A DNA stretch of 64,000 bases from Lachnospiraceae bacterium UBA1712 (GTDB taxonomy: Bacteria; Bacillota; Clostridia; Lachnospirales; Lachnospiraceae). Of the stretch, positions 19,814 through 28,625 are shown one piece after another. Every line of letters starts with the position of its first letter. Within the stretch, counting starts at the first letter, position 1. The position numbers and the translations under genes are program-made. Location: assembly GCA_002317175.1 (NCBI GenBank), contig DCJA01000023.1:36292-100291 (forward strand), read 5' to 3'. The notes under the pieces are model-generated. The model was not told where the DNA came from. It worked only from the letters and a program-made list of their open reading frames with translations, and did no database searches.

Positions 19814-22800
19814 ATGGCAGAGATTGTATTTTCCCCAAAACAGAGAGAAGTCATTGATACAAGAGATAAGAATATTCTGGTATCAGCGGCTGCCGGAAGT
19901 GGTAAAACCGCAGTACTTGTGCAGAGAATCATTGAAAGAATCCTGGATGAATGTGAAGAAGTAAATATTGATGAGATACTGGTTTTAACTTATACAGAAG
20001 CTGCAGCAGGTGAAATGCGCGAGCGTATTGAGAAGGCTATTAATGCAAAGATGCAGGAGGAACCTGACAATGAAAGGATAGCAAAGCAGGCTATTCTTAT
20101 TCATAATGCTCAGATATCAACAATACATGGATTCTGCCTTAATCTGATTAGAAATAATTTTACAGAAATAGATCTTGATCCATCTTTCAGGGTTGCTGAG
20201 ACTGGTGAGATAAAGATGGTTGAAGGGCAGATTGTGGATGAGATGGTGGAGGATCTGTTTACTGAAGCAAGTATAGCTGATTTTGAGCTTTTGGCAGACA
20301 GATTTGCAAACAGAAATAGTCTGGACAGATTAAAGGAAACTATTCTGGATGCTTATGCAATCTGCAGAAATAATCCTTTTGTAAAGGATTATATTGAAGA
20401 GAGAAGGCGTGATTATGCCTGTGACGATACAGATAATCTGTTTCAGAGCCAGTGGGGGAAGCTGTTACTTGAATATAGTAAGGAATCGCTTAGGCAGGCA
20501 GAGGAATTAACTAATTATAATATTAGTTATGCCCAGTCGGGACCTTATATGTATGTGTCTGCACTTGAGAGCGATTTGATGCTGATAGAAAGACTGAAAA
20601 GCTGCGAGCGATATGAGGATTATTATGATATTCTGAATAATCTTGCTTTTGAAAGATTGTCAACGAAGAAGGATCCTTCAGTTTTGGAGGAAACAAAGAA
20701 ATATTCTCAGGATATACGAAAAGAAGCCAAGGAAATACTGTCTTCTCTTGCCAAAGATTTCTATTACCTTCCTAAACAATCACTTTTGAAGATGCTGGAC
20801 GAAAACAGAAAGATAGTGGATGTACTATGCGATGTTCTTTTGGAGTATGATGAAAGACTTCAGCTTGAGAAGCGTAGAAGAAAGATTATAGATTTCTCTG
20901 ATATGGAACATTTTGCTTTAGACATGCTGTTGAGAAAGTCGGATGGCAGTTATATTCCTACTCAGATAGCCAAAGATTACAGAAAAGCTTTTAAGGAAAT
21001 AATGGTAGATGAGTATCAGGATTCAAACCATGTTCAGGAGAATATCTTAAAGGCTTTATCATCTGAAGAGGATGGTATCTACAACAGATTCATGGTTGGT
21101 GATGTAAAGCAAAGCATATACAGCTTTAGAAATGCCTGTCCTGAGTTGTTTATGGATAAATATGCTTCTTATTGTGATTGTGATGGACCAAATGTAAGGA
21201 TTGATCTGTCTACCAATTACAGAAGCCGAATAGAGGTGCTTGACAGCGTTAATCATATCTTTGAGCGTATTATGGCCAAGGATTTGGGAGGAGTAGACTA
21301 TGATTGTGATGCAAGACTAAACCTTGGAGCTCAATATGATAATACAGGCGAAGATTATAGCACAGAACTTCTGTTACTTAATTACGACGATGAAATAGAT
21401 GAAAAAAAGCAGGAACAGGAAGCCAGAATGGTGGCAACAAGAATTAATAAGCTTGTTAATTCCAAAGAAGCATTTATTCTATCTGAAGGAAGAAAGTGCG
21501 AGTACAGGGATATTGTGGTGCTTCTTAGAAGTAATAAGGGCTGGGATGATATATACAAATCTGTCTTTGAACAATATGGCATTCCTGCATTTGTGGCTTC
21601 AAAGACAGGATATTTCTCAGCAACAGAAATAAAGAGACTTCTTAATCTCTTGCAGGTTCTTGATAATCCAAGAAATGAGATTGCCCTTTTTGGAGTAATG
21701 ACAACATTTGGGGATTTTTCTGATGACGATCTGGCACTAATCAGAGCATATTCTAAAAAAGAGTTATATGATACTCTTCGCAATATTTCCTGCAAGGAGA
21801 CTGACTACATAGAAAAAATACCTGTGGTTTTACAGGATAAATGCATTAAGTTCTGCAATTTCATAGATAAATATAGGGATAAAACTGTATATACACCTAT
21901 TAATGAGCTTCTTGAAGAAGTTATAAAAGAAACTTCTTACATTTACTACGTTGCTTCTATGCCTTTTGGAGAGCAGCGAGTGGCAAATGTATATATGCTG
22001 ATTGAAAAAGCAAAGCAGTATGAGAGTGGTTCCTTTAAGGGATTATTTCACTTTATACGATACATCAATGAGATACAGAGCTACGAAATAGATTACGGTG
22101 AGGCATCAACACTGGATGAACAGGCCAATGTCGTTCGAATTATGAGTATTCACAAGTCAAAAGGATTAGAATTTCCTGTATGCTTTGTGTGCGGTATGAG
22201 CAAAGGATTCAATACTGGAGATAGTAAATCAGAGCTTATATTTGACAGAAATCATGGAATTGCTCTGGATTATGTGGATATCAATAAGAATGTTAAGTAT
22301 TCTGACCTTAGGCATAAACTTCTTGCAAGAAATGTACAGAAGAATATGGTAGCTGAAGAAATGAGGATACTTTATGTTGCAATGACGAGAGCCAGAGAAA
22401 AGCTCTATTTGACAGCTTGTGTTAATAATCTTGACAGCAGGCTGGATAAGGCTGAAAGAAATAGAGCAATGTCGGATGATGAACTGCTTCTTTCATATTA
22501 TGCCAGAGCAAAATCATCAAGCTTACTGGATTTTGTAATAAACAGCATAGATATTAGCAAAGATAAATACATAAAAACTACCATATTAAGCACAGAAGAT
22601 TTGGACAGTTGTGAGCTTTCAAATAGTGTAAACAGGCTGCATAGAAAGGATAACATGCGATATGAAATAAGCGAAATCCTTGACGATACAGCTCTGAAAA
22701 CTGAAAGCGAACAAAAACTCAAAAATAAAATCACGTTTAAATATCTGCACGATAATTTGTCGAATTTATATACTAAAACATCTGTTTCGGAACTTAAAAT

Positions 22801-23467
22801 TGCAGCTATTCAGAAAGCTTTTTTGAATAATGAATTCGAGGAAGCCAGTGATGAACGGTTTAGTGAACATGATGAAACAGCATACATTCCAAGTTTTGCC
22901 GGTGTTGAGGAAAAGGTAAAAGGAACCACAAGAGGAACTGCTTACCATAGAGTAATGGAACTGATTTTTACTGATAATATCGCATTTCTTCAGACGATTG
23001 ACTCTGGTGGTTTGGAAATAAACCAGGAAAATGTCACAACTGTCATGGAGGCTATGTGGAATTCTGGGAAGATAAACAGGGAAGATGTTGAACTTGTAAA
23101 TGTCAACAAGATTATTTGTTTCTTAGAATCCAAACTGGGTTCTCGAATGATCAAAGCAGCTTTAAGGGGAGATCTTCATACAGAGGAACCTTTTGTATTG
23201 GGGATATCTGCTGACAGATTAAATAACAGCTATCCTTCAAATGAAACAGTGCTGATTCAGGGAATAATAGACGCCTTCTTTATAGAGGAGGGTAAGGTAG
23301 TTCTTATGGACTATAAGACTGATAAGGTAAATAATGAAGATGAGCTGGTTAAGAAATACAGACTTCAGCTTGATTACTATAAGGAAGCTATAGAGAGAAT
23401 AACTGGGTATAAGGTAGCAGAGCAGCTGATATATTCATTTACCTTTGGGAAAACAATTGAATTGTAA
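19814..23467 (+). CDS. addA: ATP-dependent helicase/nuclease subunit A (AddA)
   Basis: UvrD-like helicase and nuclease subunit of AddAB, 1217 residues, full length. Helicase motifs in order: Walker A in SAAAGSGKTAVLVQR, LTYTEAAAGEMRERI, DEYQDSN (motif II), VGDVKQSIYSFR, STNYRS, SIHKSKGLEFP and AMTRAREKLYL. The C-terminal nuclease has EEPFVLG, the QGIIDAFF segment and VLMDYKTDKV, so it should be catalytically intact. The ATG starts directly after the addB stop, and GGAGACAG lies upstream within addB. With addB it forms the two-gene recombination operon. The next gene is convergent, only 13 nt away. Confidence 0.97.
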   Translation: MAEIVFSPKQREVIDTRDKNILVSAAAGSGKTAVLVQRIIERILDECEEVNIDEILVLTYTEAAAGEMRERIEKAINAKMQEEPDNERIAKQAILIHNAQISTIHGFCLNLIRNNFTEIDLDPSFRVAETGEIKMVEGQIVDEMVEDLFTEASIADFELLADRFANRNSLDRLKETILDAYAICRNNPFVKDYIEERRRDYACDDTDNLFQSQWGKLLLEYSKESLRQAEELTNYNISYAQSGPYMYVSALESDLMLIERLKSCERYEDYYDILNNLAFERLSTKKDPSVLEETKKYSQDIRKEAKEILSSLAKDFYYLPKQSLLKMLDENRKIVDVLCDVLLEYDERLQLEKRRRKIIDFSDMEHFALDMLLRKSDGSYIPTQIAKDYRKAFKEIMVDEYQDSNHVQENILKALSSEEDGIYNRFMVGDVKQSIYSFRNACPELFMDKYASYCDCDGPNVRIDLSTNYRSRIEVLDSVNHIFERIMAKDLGGVDYDCDARLNLGAQYDNTGEDYSTELLLLNYDDEIDEKKQEQEARMVATRINKLVNSKEAFILSEGRKCEYRDIVVLLRSNKGWDDIYKSVFEQYGIPAFVASKTGYFSATEIKRLLNLLQVLDNPRNEIALFGVMTTFGDFSDDDLALIRAYSKKELYDTLRNISCKETDYIEKIPVVLQDKCIKFCNFIDKYRDKTVYTPINELLEEVIKETSYIYYVASMPFGEQRVANVYMLIEKAKQYESGSFKGLFHFIRYINEIQSYEIDYGEASTLDEQANVVRIMSIHKSKGLEFPVCFVCGMSKGFNTGDSKSELIFDRNHGIALDYVDINKNVKYSDLRHKLLARNVQKNMVAEEMRILYVAMTRAREKLYLTACVNNLDSRLDKAERNRAMSDDELLLSYYARAKSSSLLDFVINSIDISKDKYIKTTILSTEDLDSCELSNSVNRLHRKDNMRYEISEILDDTALKTESEQKLKNKITFKYLHDNLSNLYTKTSVSELKIAAIQKAFLNNEFEEASDERFSEHDETAYIPSFAGVEEKVKGTTRGTAYHRVMELIFTDNIAFLQTIDSGGLEINQENVTTVMEAMWNSGKINREDVELVNVNKIICFLESKLGSRMIKAALRGDLHTEEPFVLGISADRLNNSYPSNETVLIQGIIDAFFIEEGKVVLMDYKTDKVNNEDELVKKYRLQLDYYKEAIERITGYKVAEQLIYSFTFGKTIEL

Positions 23468-23480
23468 TAATACACATATA

Positions 23481-24101
23481 CTAATTTACAGAAGACATAA
23501 CAATCAGCAGGATACCTGAGGACATTTGAAGTCTGATGTTTTCTTCCTTCCAATAGTTGCTTAATCCAAGAGGAAAACTATTGTTTAGTGTAACGTTATC
23601 TACATCATATGCTGATCCCTGGATAGACAGATTTTCACATTTATCAGAAAGAGCGAAAAGAGAAAATGAATATCCTTCTTTCGCAGGAATTGTGATTTCA
23701 GGACCAGTAAAACTAATAAGTTGCTCATGGTCGGAGTATATTTCACAAACTGTATTATGGGAAGCTGCATAGGCCATGCTCTGTATATTGGCAATAGTGT
23801 GATCCAGACGTCCACCTAATGCACATATTATTATTAGATGTTCGAATCCACGTTTTATCGCTTCTTTTATGGCTAGCATAGTATCACTGTCATCTTTTTG
23901 AACAGGATAAACCAGAACATTTTCCATAGAAGAATCCAGACTGTCTGCATATGAATCAAAGTCGCCAAGAATCAGATCAGGTGTAATATTTAGTTGTTTT
24001 GCGTAGGAAAGCCCCTTATCGCAGGCTATAACATAATCATATTTAATTGTTGTGGGAAGGGAGCAGAAATCTCCACCGGATACTATTAGACAACTTTTCA
24101 T
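23481..24101 (-). CDS. thiN: Thiamine pyrophosphokinase
   Basis: Transfers pyrophosphate from ATP to thiamine, giving thiamine diphosphate. Signature motifs are present: VIACDKGLSYA, LGDFDSY, the K-D-DSDTMLA stretch, and CALGGRLDHTIAN. I start it at 24101 (206 residues, the usual size) because AGGTGG lies just upstream and the conserved fold begins at once with CLIVSGGDF; an in-frame ATG at 24164 would add 21 unrelated residues. It is divergent from a CPBP protease gene, with 85 nt shared between them, and convergent with addA. Confidence 0.9.
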   Translation of the reverse strand: MKSCLIVSGGDFCSLPTTIKYDYVIACDKGLSYAKQLNITPDLILGDFDSYADSLDSSMENVLVYPVQKDDSDTMLAIKEAIKRGFEHLIIICALGGRLDHTIANIQSMAYAASHNTVCEIYSDHEQLISFTGPEITIPAKEGYSFSLFALSDKCENLSIQGSAYDVDNVTLNNSFPLGLSNYWKEENIRLQMSSGILLIVMSSVN

Positions 24102-24186
24102 AATTCCACCTGTAATATAGTATGTTTTGTTGCAGAGTATAGGAGGAGAGTTAGTAAAAGTCAAGAGAATTTGATATACTGATTTT

Positions 24187-25035
24187 ATGAATAACGACAG
24201 ATGGTACAGCCCATTGGCTGAAAGGGTAACAAAAACTTCAGATTTGCCGCAGAATCCTATATTGAGGGTGATAAGTATTATTAGTCCTTGTCTGGTATTT
24301 TTTATACTTAATCAGCTGCTTACATTTATCTTTGCATATATTATTGGTTTTGGGACACATAGTGTTTCGCTATCTGCAAAGTTTGCGGATAACTCATTGC
24401 TGCTTTCAACAATAATTAGGGTAGTATCAGTAACTCTTGCTGGAATACCTTTGATTTATCCATTTATTCTTGAAAATCCAGTTTTTATTCCAAAAAGGAA
24501 GAAAAGACTCATAGATGGAATTGTAGTAGGTGTATCGGCTGTTGCGGTTGCATTGTTACTTAATTCTCTGGCAATTCTCTCTGGATTTACCCAGAGTTCA
24601 CAGTCTTTTGAACAGACATCATATAATCAGTTTTCTCTTCCAATACCTCTTGGAATTCTGCTATATGGAATAGTGACTCCGATTATGGAGGAACTGGTAT
24701 ACCGTGGATTGGTGTATAACCGATTACATCGGTTTTACGGTTTTGTTGCTGCGATTTTGGGATCATCCATTTTATTTGGTTTGAGCCATGGAAATATAGT
24801 TCAGTTATGCTATGGCTTTGTTATGGGATTAATTATTTGCTTCATATATGAGCGTTTTGGAGCTTTTATATATCCATTACTTTTTCACTGCTTTGCTAAT
24901 GTGGCTGTATATGTAGGTATGAGTATAACACCGCTTCGCACTCTAGCGATGTCTTTGGCTGGCATAGCACTTGAAATTGCGCTATTTGCCGCATGTGGAG
25001 TATATCTGCTGACGGCTAATAATATTGACACTTAG
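24187..25035 (+). CDS. CPBP family intramembrane metalloprotease
   Basis: A 282-residue polytopic protein with about seven hydrophobic helices. It carries the CPBP (Abi/CAAX-protease-like) motifs: MEELVYRG (EExxxR, about residue 175), FGLSHGN (FxxxH) and a later LLFHCFAN histidine motif, which together form the metal site in this family. Substrates are unknown; relatives process prenylated proteins, bacteriocin-related peptides or membrane signalling proteins. The start has no clear ribosome binding site in the 20 nt upstream, so it is less certain. It is divergent from the thiamine pyrophosphokinase gene, and asnA follows after 84 nt. Confidence 0.85.
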   Translation: MNNDRWYSPLAERVTKTSDLPQNPILRVISIISPCLVFFILNQLLTFIFAYIIGFGTHSVSLSAKFADNSLLLSTIIRVVSVTLAGIPLIYPFILENPVFIPKRKKRLIDGIVVGVSAVAVALLLNSLAILSGFTQSSQSFEQTSYNQFSLPIPLGILLYGIVTPIMEELVYRGLVYNRLHRFYGFVAAILGSSILFGLSHGNIVQLCYGFVMGLIICFIYERFGAFIYPLLFHCFANVAVYVGMSITPLRTLAMSLAGIALEIALFAACGVYLLTANNIDT

Positions 25036-25119
25036 GCCACTGAGTGGTAGTATGAGAAATAATTTTTTTCTTCTGCGAATAAAGAAAAATTAAATCTAAA
25101 ATTAAGAAAGGCAATCATC

Positions 25120-26124
25120 ATGAGTACAATAATACCGGATGGATATGAGCCACAGTTGAATCTGTATGATACACAGGTTGGTATAAAGACTGTTAAGGAC
25201 TTTTTCCAGAATTTACTTGCAGAAAAATTGGATTTGTTAAGAGTTTCAGCTCCTCTTTTCGTGGAGCCTTCTTCAGGACTTAATGACAATCTCAATGGTG
25301 TAGAGAGACCAGTAAGCTTTGATATTAAGGAAAATGGTAAGGATGCAGAGGTTGTACACAGTCTTGCTAAATGGAAGAGATATGCTTTAAAGAAGTATGG
25401 ATTCCAGGTAAATAAGGGCTTATACACAGATATGTCTGCCATTAGAAGAGATGAGGAAACAGACAATATTCACTCAATTTATGTTGATCAGTGGGATTGG
25501 GAGAAGATAATAAGTAAGGAAGACAGAACAGTAGATACTCTTAAGAGCGTAGTAAGATCTGTATATGATGTTCTTCGAAAGACAGAAAAATACATGGCTA
25601 TTCGCTATGATTACATTGAAGAGATTCTTCCTAATGATATATTCTTTATAACCACACAGGAATTGCTTGATATGTATCCAGATAAGACTGCAAAAGAGCG
25701 TGAATACCTTATTGCAAAGGAAAAAGGCGCTGTATGTCTTATGCAGATTGGAGATTTACTCACTAATGGAGAAAAGCATGATGGAAGAGCACCAGATTAC
25801 GATGACTGGGCACTTAATGCTGATATTATAGTATATTATCCTGTTCTTGATATCTCCCTTGAACTTTCAAGTATGGGTATCAGAGTTGATGAGGACTCTA
25901 TGGTAAGTCAGTTGAAGAAAGCTGGCTGTGAGGAAAGAGCTCAGATGCCATTCCAGAAGGCTATTATTAATAAAGAACTCCCATATACAATAGGTGGTGG
26001 TATTGGACAGAGCCGTATATGTATGTTTTTCTTACGTAAAGCACATATTGGTGAGGTACAGTGCTCTATATGGCCTGATGATGTTGTTGAAATGGCGAAA
26101 GCAGCCAATATTTCACTTTTATAA
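25120..26124 (+). CDS. asnA: Aspartate--ammonia ligase (asparagine synthetase A)
   Basis: Makes asparagine from aspartate, ammonia and ATP. The 334-residue length is standard. Diagnostic stretches include RVSAPLFVEPSSGLND, RPVSFDI, HSLAKWKRYALKKYGF, TDMSAIRRDE, HSIYVDQWDWEK and GGGIGQSRICMFFL, which cover the class II synthetase-like active site. It has an AAGAAAGG-type ribosome binding site. No T-box or other asparagine-sensing leader is visible in the 84 nt upstream. It ends in its own terminator and appears monocistronic. Confidence 0.96.
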   Translation: MSTIIPDGYEPQLNLYDTQVGIKTVKDFFQNLLAEKLDLLRVSAPLFVEPSSGLNDNLNGVERPVSFDIKENGKDAEVVHSLAKWKRYALKKYGFQVNKGLYTDMSAIRRDEETDNIHSIYVDQWDWEKIISKEDRTVDTLKSVVRSVYDVLRKTEKYMAIRYDYIEEILPNDIFFITTQELLDMYPDKTAKEREYLIAKEKGAVCLMQIGDLLTNGEKHDGRAPDYDDWALNADIIVYYPVLDISLELSSMGIRVDEDSMVSQLKKAGCEERAQMPFQKAIINKELPYTIGGGIGQSRICMFFLRKAHIGEVQCSIWPDDVVEMAKAANISLL

Positions 26125-26155
26125 TATATTTAATAATACTAGTAAATATGTTAAA

Positions 26156-26183
26156 CACCCGTCTTTATGGCGGGTGCTTTTTT
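26156..26183 (+). terminator. asnA terminator
   Basis: Stem CACCCG / CGGGTG with a 9-nt loop and six T, about 30 nt after the stop. Confidence 0.85.
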
Positions 26184-26258
26184 GTTATTATTTTTAATTA
26201 TGCTTAAAAATAACAAGAACTAGGGCATAAATATAGAATTTCTTCTACATTTTGTATA

Positions 26259-26345
26259 GTTACATTACATTTATATGTGGGTATAATGCAGAAAAGTCAG
26301 AAAAACGTAATGAAGACGACGTTTTTTGAAGGTTATATGTCTTCA
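26259..26345 (+). promoter_or_regulatory. Promoter and structured leader of the HPr-like gene
   Basis: Promoter GTTACA, 17-nt spacer, perfect TATAAT (26282-26287). The predicted transcript starts near 26294 and immediately contains stem A: AAAAACGT (26301-26308) with ACGTTTTT (26319-26326), a terminator-like hairpin. Its 10-nt loop contains TGAAGAC (26311-26317), which pairs perfectly with GTCTTCA (26339-26345), giving stem B. The right arm of stem B ends at the AAGGAGG ribosome binding site. The two stems cannot easily form together in a simple fold, which suggests switching or a pseudoknot. Confidence 0.55.
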
Positions 26346-26356
26346 AGGAGGAAAAA

Positions 26357-26584
26357 ATGGAATACAGAATCACACTAAGGCCAGCAGAGGTAAAAGAGTT
26401 CGTTGCAGCAGCTACACGCAGTGAATGTTACATTGATGTTTCGACAAATAAGCACTGTGTGGTTGATGCAAAATCTATTTTAGGAGTATTGGGACTGGAT
26501 TTAACAAAAATGGTTACAGTAACTGTTCATGGTTACGATAGAGAGTTTGAAAAATATTTAAAGAGATTTTCAATGGCTTGCTAG
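26357..26584 (+). CDS. HPr-like protein lacking the phosphorylatable histidine
   Basis: A 75-residue protein matching the HPr fold of the phosphotransferase system: the DAKSILGVLGLDL segment corresponds to the Ser46 loop (Ser40 here), followed by the VTVTVHGYD strand. At the active-site position, where HPr has His-Ala-Arg-Pro-Ala, this protein reads TLRPA, so Arg-Pro-Ala is kept but the histidine is missing. It therefore should not relay phosphate to PTS sugars. The closest known parallel is Crh of Bacillus, an HPr homologue with Gln at that site that acts in catabolite repression after Ser46 phosphorylation. Strong AAGGAGG site; stands alone between two terminators. Confidence 0.75.
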   Translation: MEYRITLRPAEVKEFVAAATRSECYIDVSTNKHCVVDAKSILGVLGLDLTKMVTVTVHGYDREFEKYLKRFSMAC

Positions 26585-26618
26585 AAAGAATTACTCGAAC
26601 TGAAAACTTTTGCTCAAA

Positions 26619-26651
26619 AGGACATGCACCCCTTGGGTGCGTGTCTTTTTT
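26619..26651 (+). terminator. Terminator of the HPr-like gene
   Basis: Strong stem GACATGCACCC / GGGTGCGTGTC (one G-T pair), 3-nt loop, six T. Confidence 0.92.
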
Positions 26652-27148
26652 GTTGCATTAAAAAATGAAAAAGAAATTAGCTTTTCTGAAAACAAATTAT
26701 TAGAAGAAGATTTCTATAATGACTTTATCAAAACTATTAAATAAATAATTTCTATAAAAACCGCACGACGAATACGTCAAAATGCTTGATGACCAAAATA
26801 GTCAACGCGAAATTAATCCATTTTCATAATATTTTGATAAAAACGTTCACTTTATAGTTGATTTTTTTTGACCAGATTATAGAATAGAAGTAGAGAAGAT
26901 GAAAATTGAATTGTTAAATATCAAAATATGCAGAAAATATCAGCATTTGATGAATGTTTTGTGAGAAGATTTTTGGACCAGAACATCATAAAATAGCATG
27001 CGATATTAAAACGCTTTTGACTGTATGAAATTTGAAACTGGGTTTTCACAAGTGTATTTTGAGTATATTAAGTAGCATTTATTATCGAAAATGTTATAAA
27101 AAGAAAAAATAAGGGGTTTTGAGAAAATTTTAAGGAGAAAAATACAAA
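26652..27148. other. AT-rich intergenic region before the LytTR regulator gene
   Basis: About 500 nt without a supportable gene. It holds a start-less open stretch (26652-26744), two similar segments (26879 onward, TTGACCAGATTATAGAATAG; 26970 onward, TTGGACCAGAAC then ATAAAATAG) that could be related promoters or binding sites, and a good AAGGAG site next to the following gene. I see no clear structured RNA. Confidence 0.5.
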
Positions 27149-27862
27149 ATGTATATTGCATTGGCTGACAGCAACGTCGGAGATCGTAAACAGATGGAAA
27201 GACTGCTGGAAAGAGAATCAGATAAGAGAAAAATGACAACGGGTGTTATCTATACTGAGACATTTGGAAGTAGTCAGGCTCTGTTAAGTAGTCCTACAGT
27301 ATATGATGCATACTTCCTGGATGTAACTGATAAGGATAACAATTCCTATGATATTGCAACTGCAATTCGTGCTAAGGGTATCCTTTCACCTATTGTATAC
27401 TGCATTTCTTCTATTGATTACCACAACTGTGGTGAGATGCTTCCTAATTCTGTTTTTATCAATAAACCTATTAAAGTTGCAGAACTAAGTCTTGTATTGG
27501 ATCAGATACTAAAGCAGAAAAAAGATAATTTAATTCCTACAATTGAGTTCAGGGATCAGAAGGAATCGTTTTATCTTGAAGAGCGGGATATTGTGTATAT
27601 GAAAGGTGAAGATTACAGTGTGACAATAGTGTTAGCTGATGGTAGGGTTAGGACTTCAAACGGATTTATAGAGAATGTCTGGAAGGAATTAACCAATTTT
27701 GATTCATTTTTGCCCATTAATAATAAAACGATTATTAATGCCAGACATGTGGAAAGAGTTGCAGGTATGTCTATAATCATGAAAGATGGATCCAGATTGA
27801 AGATGAATATTCTTCACAGGCAGGAGATTATTAACAAGATTAAAAAACTCCTTCAAAACTGA
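27149..27862 (+). CDS. LytTR-family response regulator
   Basis: A 237-residue transcription factor. Residues 1-125 form a receiver-like domain: acidic Asp7 in ALADSN, probable phospho-acceptor Asp58 in YFLDVTD and Lys in INKPI. Asp7 is single where most receivers have an Asp pair, so phosphorylation is plausible but not certain. Residues about 130-235 form a LytTR DNA-binding domain (IVYMKGEDYSVTIV, FLPINNKTIINARHVERV). No sensor kinase is adjacent. The gene has AAGGAG before its ATG and a 500-nt upstream region, unusually long here, which may carry its regulation. Targets are unknown; LytTR proteins often control peptide signalling, cell surface or competence genes. Confidence 0.85.
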   Translation: MYIALADSNVGDRKQMERLLERESDKRKMTTGVIYTETFGSSQALLSSPTVYDAYFLDVTDKDNNSYDIATAIRAKGILSPIVYCISSIDYHNCGEMLPNSVFINKPIKVAELSLVLDQILKQKKDNLIPTIEFRDQKESFYLEERDIVYMKGEDYSVTIVLADGRVRTSNGFIENVWKELTNFDSFLPINNKTIINARHVERVAGMSIIMKDGSRLKMNILHRQEIINKIKKLLQN

Positions 27863-27873
27863 AGGAGTTTTTT
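27842..27873. terminator. Terminator overlapping the end of the LytTR gene
   Basis: Perfect stem AAAAACTCCTTC / GAAGGAGTTTTT beginning inside the last seven codons and followed by TTG. Symmetric A and T runs allow it to serve bioY on the other strand too. Confidence 0.88.
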
Positions 27874-27883
27874 GTGTCTATAT

Positions 27884-28438
27884 TTATTTAATCAGTCCCT
27901 GCTTGAGCAGTGGCTTTCTTACAGCAAGTCCAAGTGCAGTTCCTATTGCTATCTTTCCAAGATCAAATGGAATAAATGGAAATACACATACTGAAAGTGC
28001 ATATGCAAATTCGCATTCCATCTGTTTCATGAACCATAGTGTACCAAATAGATAACATATTGCAGTTGATACAATCATTGCAACTATTGTAAGTGGAATT
28101 CGGAGTTTTCCTTTAATGAGATCAAATGCCAATCCTGATAAAACTGTGATAAATATGAATCCCAGAAGATAACCACCAGTTGGTCCTACTACTTTGGCGG
28201 GGCCACCTGTATATCCTGAAAAAATAGGCAGTCCTGCAATTCCTAGCAGTATATAGACTATATAGCTTATGCTACTTCCTTTACAACCCAACAGATATAT
28301 CGAAAAGTAAAGAATCAGGTTTGTCAGCGAAATTGGTATTGGGCCAATTGGAACGGACATGGGCGCAAAAATGCAAATCAGCGCTGTTACCAGTGCGCAG
28401 CTGGTAAGTGCATATATTTTGTTTTTATTGTTTGTCAT
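27884..28438 (-). CDS. bioY: Biotin transporter substrate-binding component BioY
   Basis: Integral membrane S-component that binds biotin and, with a shared energy-coupling factor (ECF) module, imports it. The 184-residue protein has about six helices and BioY hallmarks: VPIGPIPISLTN, GLPIFSGYTGGP and GPTGGYLLGF. The ECF ATPases and T-component are not in the window, as expected for group II systems. A GGATACTC-type ribosome binding site is near the start. It is divergent from bioB; the intergenic region carries a palindromic BirA-type operator overlapping the likely -35 of this gene (TTGACA on the minus strand). Confidence 0.93.
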   Translation of the reverse strand: MTNNKNKIYALTSCALVTALICIFAPMSVPIGPIPISLTNLILYFSIYLLGCKGSSISYIVYILLGIAGLPIFSGYTGGPAKVVGPTGGYLLGFIFITVLSGLAFDLIKGKLRIPLTIVAMIVSTAICYLFGTLWFMKQMECEFAYALSVCVFPFIPFDLGKIAIGTALGLAVRKPLLKQGLIK

Positions 28439-28513
28439 ATGAGTATCCTTTCTTTTATTTAACTATATGCAAGCTTTTTGAACTGTTTATGAGTAAAGCA
28501 TTTGTCAACATAA

Positions 28514-28545
28514 ATGTCAACCGCGCATGGAGACAAGGTTTACAA
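28514..28545. promoter_or_regulatory. BirA-type operator between bioY and bioB
   Basis: ATGTCAACC, 14-nt spacer, GGTTTACAA: an inverted repeat agreeing with the BirA consensus wTGTwAACy-N14-16-rGTTwACAw in all but one position. The left half overlaps a minus-strand TTGACA (bioY side) and the right half overlaps a plus-strand TTTACA (bioB side), so one bound repressor could silence both genes when biotin is plentiful. Confidence 0.75.
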
Positions 28546-28625
28546 TTGCTTAAAAATATGTGTGTATTAGAGAGGATATTTTAATCTATAATACTCATCA
28601 GATTATAAAAAAGGAAAAAACGGAT

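Noticed and set aside
26652..26744. Start-less open stretch of about 30 codons with plausible composition
   Set aside because: No start codon or ribosome binding site, begins inside the T-run of a terminator, too short to call a gene fragment.
26842..26862. Two GTT-containing motifs resembling LytTR half-sites upstream of the LytTR gene
   Set aside because: Spacing is 12 bp start to start, whereas LytTR sites are about 21-22 bp apart, and each has a mismatch.
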